In this document: piece by piece, positions 1-5,794 of the stretch | Layout: every line of letters begins with the position of its first letter | How positions within the stretch are numbered: the stretch's first letter is position 1 | NCBI GenBank assembly: GCA_903834675.1 | Contig: CAILKC010000611.1 | Coordinates: 1 to 6,477 of the forward strand | Source of the DNA: an uncultured Victivallales bacterium | Lineage (GTDB): Bacteria > Verrucomicrobiota > Lentisphaeria > Oligosphaerales > JAFGRS01 | DNA: 6,477 bases | Direction: 5' to 3' | Translations under genes and position numbers: made by a program | The notes under the pieces: generated by a model | Seen by the model: the letters and a program-made list of their open reading frames with translations, nothing else | Databases searched by the model: none | Told to the model about the DNA's origin: nothing

Positions 1-1
1 C

Positions 2-1627
2 GGCCCCGTCTTGCTCATGGCTCAGGACCCCGAGTGGCTGCGTGGACGGCTCGGACTGCGCGTCGCGCGGCAGTTGACCCGACGCGGTTTCCCAACCTTG
101 GCTGACCACCCCGCTCTGGGCGGGCTTGACGCCGAGGCGCTGCGCGACTGGTCTGGCTCCAGCCGGCTGGTCGACCCTACCGATGTCTCCCTGGTGGGTA
201 CGCATCCCTGGCGCTGTCCGCCCTACGGCTGGCGCTGGGGTTCCCGCCACGCCATCAGCAGCGCCGCCATCGAGGTACCGCACCGCGCCGGCTGGCGGCC
301 ACTGATCGCCTGCGAGTTCGACTCTGCCTACACGCCCCTGGCCGAGCTCGCGGTCGGAGCCGGGATGCTGATGGTCTGCACCCTCGACCTGGAGGACCAC
401 GCCGCCGCGGACCCCGCGGCCGAGCGCCTGGCGCGCTCGGTGCTCGCCGCCGCGGCTTCCGCCAAACCCGAGCTCCGCGCCCCTGCCGCCTACCTGGGCG
501 GCGCTGAGGGCGCCGCACTACTGACCAGCGCTGGCATCCTCCATCGCGGCGTCACCGCCCTCCCGGAGTCCGGACTCGCCGCGATCGGCCCCGACGCGAC
601 GGTCGACGAGGCCGCGCTCCAGGCGTTCCTGCGCCGCGGCGGCAAGGCCATCGTGTTGCCGCGCCGTGCCGAAACAGCCCCGCTCGGGGTGCGCCTGGCG
701 AAGGTGGATCGTCACGCGGGTTCACTGTCGATACCGCCGTGGCCGAGCTGCCGCGGTCTGCTGCCGGGAGAGCTGCGCCGCCGGGCGGACGGCGAGGCGT
801 GGATCGTCTCGTCGGGAGCCACCCTCACAGGCGCCGACGGACAGCTTGCCGAAGTCCGCCACGGCGCTGGCGTCGCCGTCTTCTTCCAGCTCGACGCCGC
901 TGCCCTCGCTGCGGATCGCCTCAGTTACAACCGCCTGACGCGCTGGCGCTGGACCCGCGCCCTGGCCCAGATCGCCGCCAATCTCGGCGCCGAGTGCGAA
1001 GGCGACCGCCGCTTGTTCACCCTGACCCCGCCGCCGGACCGCATCGCGCTCGACGGAACCTGGAAGGCGGTTCTCACGCTCCCGCTGCCAGCGGTGGGCG
1101 CGGCTGCCCCCAGGCACCCCGACCCCGGCCTCAGCGACCGGGCCCGCGCCCTGGTCGCCAGAGACGCGGACGAAAGGGGGATGCAGGAGGTCGCCGTGTC
1201 GAAGGAATGGGAGAGCTACGGCGGTCCCTGGGCCGAGGCGGATGGGGAAGCCGTCTTCCGCCGGACGATCGACATCCCACCCACCTGGGCGGGCAAAGAC
1301 CTGCTGCTGTCGCTGGGCGCGGTGGACGACTTCGACACCACCTTCTTCGACGGTGAGACGGTGGGCTCCACCGACATCACGGTGGCCAACTTCTGGAGCG
1401 CCCCGCGCCTCTACACCGTACCGGGGCGGCTGGTCACTCCCGGGCGCCACGTGATCGCCGTGCGCGTCTTCGACCACTTCGGCGGGGGCGGCATGTATGG
1501 ACCCGTCGAGGCGTTGGCCCTAACGCCGAAGGAACCACTGGCGCCGCCGCTGCCGCCGCTCTACTATCCTGACTGGCGCGCAGACTTCCCCCTCGGCGAC
1601 GATCCTTACCGCTACTATCGGTGGTGA
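2..1627 (+). CDS. Large glycoside hydrolase-like protein, C-terminal part with GH2-type sugar-binding domain (5' end outside window)
   Basis: The frame is open to the left edge, so the gene almost certainly starts upstream; a TTG at 11 has no clear ribosome binding site and lies inside a domain. About 540 residues are visible (numbered from 11). The first ~335 resemble the glutamine-amidotransferase-like/ThuA-like domains inside large glycosidases: GAGMLMVCTLDLEDH near 117-130, followed by DPAAERLARSVL, then LRRGGKAIVLP, and a SYNRLTR...LAQIAANLGA stretch from about 305. Residues ~400-505 form a GH2-like jelly-roll carbohydrate-binding domain: WESYGGPW at 400, FRRTIDIP, DDFDTTFFDG, then GGGGMYGP near 491, as in GH2 and sialate O-acetylesterase-like proteins. 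No catalytic domain is visible, so any enzymatic part lies upstream and the substrate is unknown. The gene converges on the minus-strand gene ending at 1736; the 108 bp between them hold no convincing terminator. The domain reading is from remembered family patterns, not a search. Confidence 0.8.
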   Translation, partial: GPVLLMAQDPEWLRGRLGLRVARQLTRRGFPTLADHPALGGLDAEALRDWSGSSRLVDPTDVSLVGTHPWRCPPYGWRWGSRHAISSAAIEVPHRAGWRPLIACEFDSAYTPLAELAVGAGMLMVCTLDLEDHAAADPAAERLARSVLAAAASAKPELRAPAAYLGGAEGAALLTSAGILHRGVTALPESGLAAIGPDATVDEAALQAFLRRGGKAIVLPRRAETAPLGVRLAKVDRHAGSLSIPPWPSCRGLLPGELRRRADGEAWIVSSGATLTGADGQLAEVRHGAGVAVFFQLDAAALAADRLSYNRLTRWRWTRALAQIAANLGAECEGDRRLFTLTPPPDRIALDGTWKAVLTLPLPAVGAAAPRHPDPGLSDRARALVARDADERGMQEVAVSKEWESYGGPWAEADGEAVFRRTIDIPPTWAGKDLLLSLGAVDDFDTTFFDGETVGSTDITVANFWSAPRLYTVPGRLVTPGRHVIAVRVFDHFGGGGMYGPVEALALTPKEPLAPPLPPLYYPDWRADFPLGDDPYRYYRW

Positions 1628-1735
1628 CGGGATGACAGGAGATTCCGGGTGGATCGGCGCCCGCGCCACAAGCAGAACGGGAAACTTAACGGCATTGGCA
1701 GAGCCCCTGCGTAAGCGTCCGATCGTCGGCAAGCG

Positions 1736-2242
1736 TCACAGCCCGCGCGGATGGCCTGCCGGGACCACGCGGAAGATGCGTTTGGGGTGCAGGCGCAGAC
1801 ACTCATGATCGCAGGCCGGGGTCGCTGTGCCGCTCTGCGGGTCAAAGATGCGGCCTCGGTGCAGGATGACGATATGCGAGCCGCACAGCCAGCCCTCCGC
1901 GTTCGGCTTGGCAAGGATGCTGCGGCCGCGACCCGGCGTGAAGGAGCTCAGCGTGAAGAGATCGTCCAGGGCGAGCAGTTCCGGCAGATAGAAACGCAGG
2001 CGGCGGACATCGGTCGGGCAGTAGGCCAGTTTCATGCCCTTTGTGCGCAACGCCTCCGACCACGAGACCGGGTCCTGCGTATTGACCTGCCCTTGGAAGC
2101 ACTCCGGCGCAGCGCCAGTCAGCATGGCCAACGACGTGGATAGACAATGCGGCCCCCGCTGCTTGAGCGGATGCAGGAATTTCCCCGCAAAGAACTTCTC
2201 CGTGCGGTCGGGCCAGAGCTGGCAATTCCGGTCGTAGGGCAT
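1736..2242 (-). CDS. Small cytosolic C39/papain-like cysteine peptidase-like protein (168 aa)
   Basis: I do not recognise a named family, but the residue pattern is that of a C39-like cysteine peptidase fold. Q28 precedes C33 in QRGPHCLSTSLAMLTG (oxyanion Gln and nucleophile Cys at the head of a helix). H123 lies in GSHIVILHRG, and D134 follows 11 residues later in RIFDPQSG, matching the usual H-then-DP order of C39-type domains. W61-E63 and W118 are other likely fold positions. There is no signal peptide, transmembrane segment, ABC transporter or bacteriocin neighbour, so it is not an ordinary bacteriocin-maturation C39 protein. The start at 2242 is preferred over upstream in-frame codons (open to 2458) because GGAG lies 7 nt upstream and residues before it are low-complexity Arg/Gly/Ala. 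Seven Cys in 168 residues is notable. Gene reality is well supported; peptidase activity is inference. Confidence 0.72.
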   Translation of the reverse strand: MPYDRNCQLWPDRTEKFFAGKFLHPLKQRGPHCLSTSLAMLTGAAPECFQGQVNTQDPVSWSEALRTKGMKLAYCPTDVRRLRFYLPELLALDDLFTLSSFTPGRGRSILAKPNAEGWLCGSHIVILHRGRIFDPQSGTATPACDHECLRLHPKRIFRVVPAGHPRGL

Positions 2243-2249
2243 TGCGGTT

Positions 2250-2253
2250 CTCC
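2250..2253 (-). promoter_or_regulatory. Shine-Dalgarno GGAG fixing the start of the C39-like gene
   Basis: On the minus strand GGAG is followed by seven bases and then the ATG at 2242. This favours that ATG over upstream in-frame starts. Confidence 0.6.
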
Positions 2254-2460
2254 GATGGTTGGTCCTCTCTGTCCATACCCTATGCGCGCCGACGGCTCCG
2301 CGTGTGACGTCCGGGCCTCGCCGCCAAGCCCACAGCCCCATGGCAACCTGAACGCCCCGGCAGGCCAGGTCGGCCCCCCTGGAGGGCGAGCGGCCTCGCG
2401 AGCCGCCGCGACCAGCGGGAGCGGGTCCCGTGGCAGCGGCGCGATGGCGCCCGCCCACTG

Positions 2461-2830
2461 TCAGTCGGCAATCGCGGCCTGCAGTCGGGACACGGTCCGC
2501 TGGACCATCGCGGCGTTCAGTTCGAGGCCATGGGCTCGGCCAATGTCAACGGCTTCGAGGACTCCCGGCGCGCTCTCGTGGCCGAACGGGTGCTCGAGTT
2601 GCTCAGCGGCATCATGGTACCACTTCGGAACGATTGCTGCGCGCAGTCCGACCGCCTCCTGTGCCATACGCTCTATCGCGTTTCGGAAGACCAGCGCGAC
2701 GTCGTAGATGTAGTAGGAATCCTTGTCACGCTTCTCCTGGCTGCGACGTTGCCGACGAACCAGACACTTCTGCAGCACGTAGGAGACGGGATTGGGGATG
2801 GCAATCGGCAGAGTCGCGGCTAGGTCCAGG
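2461..2830 (-). pseudogene. 5'-truncated nucleotidyltransferase-like protein, C-terminal ~122 residues
   Basis: The minus frame ending in a stop at 2461 reads as real protein up to about 2830. It includes LPIAIPNPVSYVLQKCLVRR, then RRSQEKRDKDSYYIYDVAL, and a helical tail ending SRLQAAIAD. A proline-containing strand, a YVLQK-type helix and a basic K-x-KD-YYIYD segment are typical of the region after the catalytic core in nucleotidyltransferase-fold proteins of the GSU2403 / AbiEii-like kind. The catalytic GS...DxD part should lie on the N-terminal side and is absent: upstream of ~2830 the same frame becomes the antisense of the PQQ propeller gene (the formal frame continues to an ATG at 2931). 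As it stands the gene is a broken remnant or one side of an assembly join. Exact family is uncertain; alternatives are another KD-containing nucleotidyltransferase or an unrelated helical protein. Confidence 0.55.
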
Positions 2831-3520
2831 GATGTCTGGCGCGTGGAGCGCGACGAGAAGAGCAACTGGTCGACCCCGTTCGTCTGGCAGCACGAGATGC
2901 GCACCGAGATCGTCACCTCCGGCAGCGGCAAGGTCCGCTCCTACGACCTGAGCGGGAAGCTGCGGTGGGAACTGCGCGGTATGTCCAGCGTGACCGTGCC
3001 CATGCCGTTCGCCGTCGAGGGGCTGCTCTACATCGCCTCGGGCTGCAACAACCGCGCCATCAAACCCGGATACGCCATCCGCCCCAGCGCGACCGGTGAC
3101 ATCAGCCTGCAAGGTGACGCGACCGCCAACGCGCAGATCGCCTGGTGCCAGCGCCGCGCCGCGCCCTACGTCACCTCGCCGCTGGTCTATGGCGGCATCC
3201 TCTACGTCCTGCTCGATGGCGGTTACCTGATCGCCTACGACGCGCGCACCGGCGCGGAGGTCTATGCCAAGCAGCGCTTCCCCACCGGCAAGGCTGCCTT
3301 CACCGCCTCGCCCTGGGCTTACGACGGCAAGATCTTCTGCCTCGCCGAGACCGGGGAAACCTACGTCGTCGCGGCCGGCCCCGATTTCCGCGTCCTGCAC
3401 ATCAACCGCCTCGACGAAGCCACCCTCGCCACCCCCGCCGTCGCCCGCGACAGCCTCATCCTCCGCACCCTGAGCAAGCTCTACCGCATCGCCAACACAG
3501 CGGAGACAAAGAAACCATAA
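2798..3520 (+). CDS. PQQ-binding-like beta-propeller repeat protein (BamB-like), 5'-truncated
   Basis: The genuine family sequence begins near 2831 with DVWRVERDEKSNWSTPFVW and continues through EIVTSGSGKVRSYDLSGKL, SPLVYGGILYVLLDGGYL and AYDARTGAEVY (from about 3233), then FTASPWAYDGKIFCLAETGE, ending in SLILRTLSKLYRI. These are successive blades of a PQQ-like (pyrrolo-quinoline-quinone type) eight-bladed propeller, with the repeated YDxxTG turn. Such proteins are usually around 400 residues with a signal peptide and are often extracytoplasmic; only about 230 family-like residues remain and no signal peptide is present, so roughly the N-terminal 40 percent is missing. TTG at 2792 and ATG at 2798 are in-frame starts with a chance GGAG at 2782-2785, but residues before 2831 do not look like the family. 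The stop TAA overlaps the start of the downstream EF-hand gene, suggesting an operon. PQQ itself need not be bound; many members are non-enzymatic scaffolds. Confidence 0.75.
   Translation: MAIGRVAARSRDVWRVERDEKSNWSTPFVWQHEMRTEIVTSGSGKVRSYDLSGKLRWELRGMSSVTVPMPFAVEGLLYIASGCNNRAIKPGYAIRPSATGDISLQGDATANAQIAWCQRRAAPYVTSPLVYGGILYVLLDGGYLIAYDARTGAEVYAKQRFPTGKAAFTASPWAYDGKIFCLAETGETYVVAAGPDFRVLHINRLDEATLATPAVARDSLILRTLSKLYRIANTAETKKP
2822..2835. other. Head-to-head junction of two 5'-truncated genes
   Basis: Protein-like sequence of the minus-strand nucleotidyltransferase fragment runs up to about 2826-2830 (SLDLAATLPIAIP). Protein-like sequence of the plus-strand PQQ gene begins at about 2828-2831 (RDVWRVERDEKSNW). 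Neither gene has its N-terminal half. The bases here include two short AGG-containing repeats (AGGTCCAGGG) but no insertion-sequence ends or long repeats. A recombination scar and a metagenome assembly chimera both fit. Confidence 0.6.
3502..3505 (+). promoter_or_regulatory. GGAG ribosome binding site upstream of an ATA start
   Basis: GGAG lies 11 nt before the ATA at 3517, inside the 3' end of the propeller gene. The spacing is somewhat long, but it supports initiation at 3517 rather than at the internal ATG at 3631. Confidence 0.4.
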
Positions 3521-4746
3521 AAACGACCATCACGATTATCAGCCTCTCAGTCATTCTCGCCTGCCTCACTCTCTCGGCGCAGGAAACACCGCCCCCTACG
3601 GAGAGTGGCCTCGCTGACCGCTTCAAGCAGATGGACCGCAATGGCGACGGAAAACTGACGCGCGAGGAAGTACCGCAGACGCTGCCGTTCGACCCGTGGG
3701 ATGCGAACCAGGACGGCGTGGTGACGCTGGAGGAGGTGACGGCGTTCTATGCGAACCGTCGCCCCGCGCCGAGCCGGGTGGAGGGCGACGCTCCGGCTGA
3801 GCCGCCGCGACCGCCTCCGGTCGCGGGAACCCCGGCACTCGCTGCGGCCTTCGTGCCGGACGCCCTGTTCGTCGGCGAGGTCAACGGTTCCTACATCGAC
3901 CCCGAGTTCAGCGAGACCGCCAGCCAAGTTGTGTTTCAGGACATGCAGAACCGGGTCTGGATCGGCGATCTCGATCCGGAAACCGGCCGGTTCAGGACCG
4001 CGACCGGCCGCGACTACCTGATGGATGAGAACATCACGCTCATCTTCGACCGTCCGCCCCAAGGCCGGAAGTTCTCCACCAACGGCCCGGAATGGACCCA
4101 GGACGAACGGGGCCACTGCGTCGTCTACACCAAGGCGGACGCGGCCGGCGTCATGCAGCAGTGGCTGGCGCGCCTGGAGAACGGCAAGTCGGTGGTCACA
4201 CAACTGACCCATAACAGGCTGGACAGCTACGGCAACATGCCCAGCCGCTTCCAGGACGGCAAGCCGCCACGCGTCAGCTACACCTACGACTGGCCGATCT
4301 GGAAGGCCAAGGCCGCCTGGATCTTCGCGGACAACCCCGACGAACCGCACCAGCTCGAGGGGTTCGACTACAGACAGATGAGCATGTGGAGCGCGGTGTC
4401 GCCGGACTTCCTGTTCGTCAAACGTCCACCCGGGGCGTCGGTTGGCCAGATCGCCCGCGCGAACGCGGACACCGGCGCGATTCAGATGCTGACCCACGAC
4501 GAGGGGCAGAAGGACGATCCGGGACTGTTCGTCTCGCCCGAGTTCGGCGGCGAGATCCTGCTGCTGTGCAACCTGGACAACCGCGCCCTCGGCATCTACC
4601 GCGACACGAGATCGCCGGATGGCTTCTGGACCCGCATCGCCACGCTCAACCTGCCGGCCGATGCGCCCTACAAGTTCATCTCCTCGCCCGAGACCATCGC
4701 CTCTGCCACCGGCATCGGGGTGGGCGTGAAAGGAACGGAACCGTGA
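3517..4746 (+). CDS. Exported protein with two EF-hands and a WD40/TolB-like beta-propeller, apparent ATA start (409 aa)
   Basis: Counting the ATA at 3517 as residue 1, the protein opens with a signal peptide: K2, then a hydrophobic core (TIIISLSVILACLTL-like) and a likely cut after SA at 20-21. ILAC at 13-16 could alternatively be a lipobox. Two canonical EF-hand calcium loops follow: D40-N42-D44-G45-K46-T48-E51 and D62-N64-D66-G67-T70-E73. A Pro/Ala-rich linker (about 79-100) leads to repeated beta-strand units (VVFQDMQNRVWIGDLDPETG, HCVVYTKADAAG, WLARLENGKSVVTQLTHN, FLFVKRPPG, ILLLCNLDNRALGIYRD), read as a WD40-like (PD40/TolB-type) propeller. No catalytic motif is visible; function unknown. 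No ATG, GTG or TTG exists in frame between 3517 and the ATG at 3631, which would remove the signal peptide and half of EF-hand 1. ATA overlaps the upstream TAA as ATAA, where ATGA would be the ordinary coupled arrangement. Confidence 0.78.
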   Translation: MKTTITIISLSVILACLTLSAQETPPPTESGLADRFKQMDRNGDGKLTREEVPQTLPFDPWDANQDGVVTLEEVTAFYANRRPAPSRVEGDAPAEPPRPPPVAGTPALAAAFVPDALFVGEVNGSYIDPEFSETASQVVFQDMQNRVWIGDLDPETGRFRTATGRDYLMDENITLIFDRPPQGRKFSTNGPEWTQDERGHCVVYTKADAAGVMQQWLARLENGKSVVTQLTHNRLDSYGNMPSRFQDGKPPRVSYTYDWPIWKAKAAWIFADNPDEPHQLEGFDYRQMSMWSAVSPDFLFVKRPPGASVGQIARANADTGAIQMLTHDEGQKDDPGLFVSPEFGGEILLLCNLDNRALGIYRDTRSPDGFWTRIATLNLPADAPYKFISSPETIASATGIGVGVKGTEP

Positions 4747-4763
4747 GGGTCGCTGGCGCGGTT

Positions 4764-4782
4764 GCCAGGGGCGGTGCCTGGC
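4764..4782. terminator. Small hairpin after the EF-hand gene, candidate transcription end
   Basis: GCCAGG (4764-4769) and CCTGGC (4777-4782) form a perfect 6-bp stem with a 7-nt loop, starting 18 bp after the stop at 4746. No T-run follows, so it is not a textbook intrinsic terminator. It shares bases 4780-4782 with the next hairpin, so the two cannot form together. Confidence 0.3.
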
Positions 4783-4817
4783 TGACCACGCCCACCGAAG
4801 GGCACTGTCGGTCAGCC
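4780..4817. terminator. Larger stem-loop between convergent genes, candidate bidirectional terminator
   Basis: GGCTGACC (4780-4787) pairs perfectly with GGTCAGCC (4810-4817). Inside it GCCC (4790-4793) pairs with GGGC (4800-4803) around a 6-nt loop, and AC/GT pairs between the two can extend the stem with a small bulge. It lies between the convergent EF-hand gene and hepT. No T-tract flanks it on either strand, so termination is inferred only from position and stability. Confidence 0.35.
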
Positions 4818-4871
4818 GGTGTGATCGTTGCCCGCAGGGGACTCGCCGTGGCCGTGGGGACTGCGGCTCCC

Positions 4872-5216
4872 TCAATTCCCAGACGAGACGTGTGGCGTCA
4901 GAGCCGCAATCAGCGCGTCCATGCTTCCGGTAGCCGTGGCCCAGACCTGCTGGACATCCACGGCACCGTAGTCATGCGCGATCACATTGCGCATGCCGCG
5001 CATGGCGCGGAAAGGGAGTTCGGGGAAGAGCCCCTTCGTCTCCGGAGACAGGCGGCTGGCAGCTTCCCCGATGATCTCCAACCGACGCAGGACGGCATCC
5101 TGCTTCTCGCGGTTGGCCAGGAACTGCTCGCGAGAGATGCCATGCACGTACGTGCGGACAGCCAGGGCGGAGTCAAGGATGTCCCGTAGCAGGCCGAGTT
5201 GTCTCTCATCGGACAT
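4872..5216 (-). CDS. hepT: HepT-like HEPN-domain ribonuclease toxin (DUF86 family)
   Basis: This 114-residue helical protein carries the HEPN active-site motif R-x4-H-x-Y as R76-N-V-I-A-H81-D-Y83, in the family context FRAMRGMRNVIAHDYGAVD followed by VW. An earlier helix, VLRRLEIIGEAASRLSPE (residues 42-59), is the other family hallmark. In characterised HepT/MntA systems the toxin is an RNase that dimerises, with its active site in the groove, and the partner nucleotidyltransferase silences it by AMPylating the motif tyrosine, here Y83. All key residues are present, so the toxin looks intact. The ATG at 5216 lies within the end of mntA (11-nt overlap) and has no good Shine-Dalgarno sequence, which points to translational coupling with the antitoxin. 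Confidence 0.9.
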   Translation of the reverse strand: MSDERQLGLLRDILDSALAVRTYVHGISREQFLANREKQDAVLRRLEIIGEAASRLSPETKGLFPELPFRAMRGMRNVIAHDYGAVDVQQVWATATGSMDALIAALTPHVSSGN

Positions 5217-5535
5217 ACACGGTCACCGGTGCCGCCAGGATCGACCGTCGACGGTAGGGGTTGGCGCTCTTCTCGACCGCGGCCCGACTGATGACGTCCA
5301 CGGGTCGGCCGAGGATCTCCTCCAAGTCCTCCCTGAGCGCCCCCATCTCCAGCAAGCCGACGTGCGCGTCCGGCAGGAACTCCACCAGCAGGTCCACGTC
5401 ACTCCGGGCATCGCCATCGCCGCTGACGACCGACCCGAACACCTCGACACGGGCCAGCGGATGGGTTGCCGAGACTGCACGTACCGCAGCCCGAATCCTG
5501 TCCAGCGAGATGATGCCCTGTCGCTCAGAGGCCAT
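5206..5535 (-). CDS. mntA: MntA-like minimal nucleotidyltransferase antitoxin
   Basis: This 109-residue protein has the minimal nucleotidyltransferase signature GS-x10-DxD: G34-S35, then D46-V-D48 in SDVDLLVEF, with the preceding strand RVEVFGS. A later RPVDVIS (D80) supplies the usual third acidic position. In described HepT/MntA pairs the antitoxin transfers AMP from ATP to the toxin tyrosine, neutralising it. The start at 5535 is chosen because the family N-terminus fits and a promoter -10 box ends 7 nt upstream; an upstream GTG at 5544 would fall on the promoter. There is no Shine-Dalgarno sequence, consistent with a leaderless transcript. The antitoxin precedes the toxin, so it is translated first. 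The third acidic residue is from general family knowledge; the first motif is plainly visible. Confidence 0.9.
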   Translation of the reverse strand: MASERQGIISLDRIRAAVRAVSATHPLARVEVFGSVVSGDGDARSDVDLLVEFLPDAHVGLLEMGALREDLEEILGRPVDVISRAAVEKSANPYRRRSILAAPVTVYVR

Positions 5536-5542
5536 GGAGAGC

Positions 5543-5570
5543 ACTATACGGCACGTGCCGACAGGCGCAA
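5543..5570 (-). promoter_or_regulatory. Predicted sigma70-like promoter of mntA-hepT, apparently leaderless
   Basis: On the minus strand TTGCGC (complement of 5565-5570; 4 of 6 to the consensus -35) is separated by 16 nt from TATAGT (complement of 5543-5548; 5 of 6 to the -10). The -10 box ends 7 nt before the A of the mntA ATG at 5535, so transcription would start at or next to the start codon. Both boxes are seen directly; promoter function is inferred. Confidence 0.5.
5549..5560. repeat. Perfect 12-bp palindrome CGGCACGTGCCG in the promoter spacer, candidate operator
   Basis: The palindrome is exact over 12 bp and stops there (A on both flanks). It fills most of the 16-bp spacer and abuts the -10 box, where a bound repressor would block RNA polymerase. 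The MntA-HepT complex or an unlinked regulator could bind; neither protein shows a recognisable DNA-binding domain. Confidence 0.4.
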
Positions 5571-5781
5571 CCCGGGTCTGGCCGCGCAACGGACACGGCG
5601 CAGCCGCCGAGGGCCACCCGGGGTGCCTCTGGAACCACCGCGCAAGCCGTGCGCTTCAGGCCCCATCCACGGTCTCGTCATCTTCGGCCTGCCATATCGG
5701 CTGCAAGGCGCGCAGGGCGTTGTGCAAGGCAACCGGGGTCGGCAATATGGCCGCGCCAGTCACGTTTGTATGGATGTAACC
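5571..5781. other. Divergent intergenic region between mntA and the alpha/beta hydrolase gene
   Basis: No gene-like frame was found here. Short open frames on both strands are Arg-rich and lack family character. Possible plus-strand promoter boxes upstream of the hydrolase gene (for example TTGTGC near 5719 and AATATG near 5743) are too weak to call. Confidence 0.4.
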
Positions 5782-5787
5782 GGAGGT
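5782..5787 (+). promoter_or_regulatory. Strong Shine-Dalgarno GGAGGT for the alpha/beta hydrolase gene
   Basis: GGAGGT is followed by 7 nt and then the ATG at 5795. This near-ideal site fixes the start of the hydrolase. Confidence 0.75.
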
Positions 5788-5794
5788 GCCGCAG

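Noticed and set aside
722..1477. 251-codon minus-strand frame opposite the glycosidase-like gene
   Set aside because: Low-complexity Gly/Arg/Val composition with no recognisable domain; the plus strand carries clear domain sequence here.
2438..2451. GGCGC-GATG-GCGCC hairpin just downstream of the nucleotidyltransferase remnant
   Set aside because: Only a 5-bp GC stem with no T-run; expected by chance at this base composition.
2243..2458. N-terminal extension of the C39-like gene, and short plus-strand frames in the same stretch
   Set aside because: Composition is low-complexity Arg/Gly/Ala/Pro, while the GGAG at 2250-2253 supports the internal start at 2242. The 218 bp contain no other gene-like signal.
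3145..3516. Upstream extension of the EF-hand frame to an ATG at 3145
   Set aside because: The added residues are Arg/Pro/His-rich out-of-frame translation of the PQQ propeller, and they would bury the signal peptide.
3547..4875. Long open frame (442 codons) on the minus strand opposite the EF-hand gene
   Set aside because: It mirrors the GC-rich third-position pattern of the real gene, is rich in Arg/Gly/Val with no family motifs, and overlaps both real neighbours.
4386..5189. 267-codon plus-strand frame covering the end of the EF-hand gene and the antisense of hepT
   Set aside because: It spans two unrelated real genes on opposite strands, and its translation has no family features.
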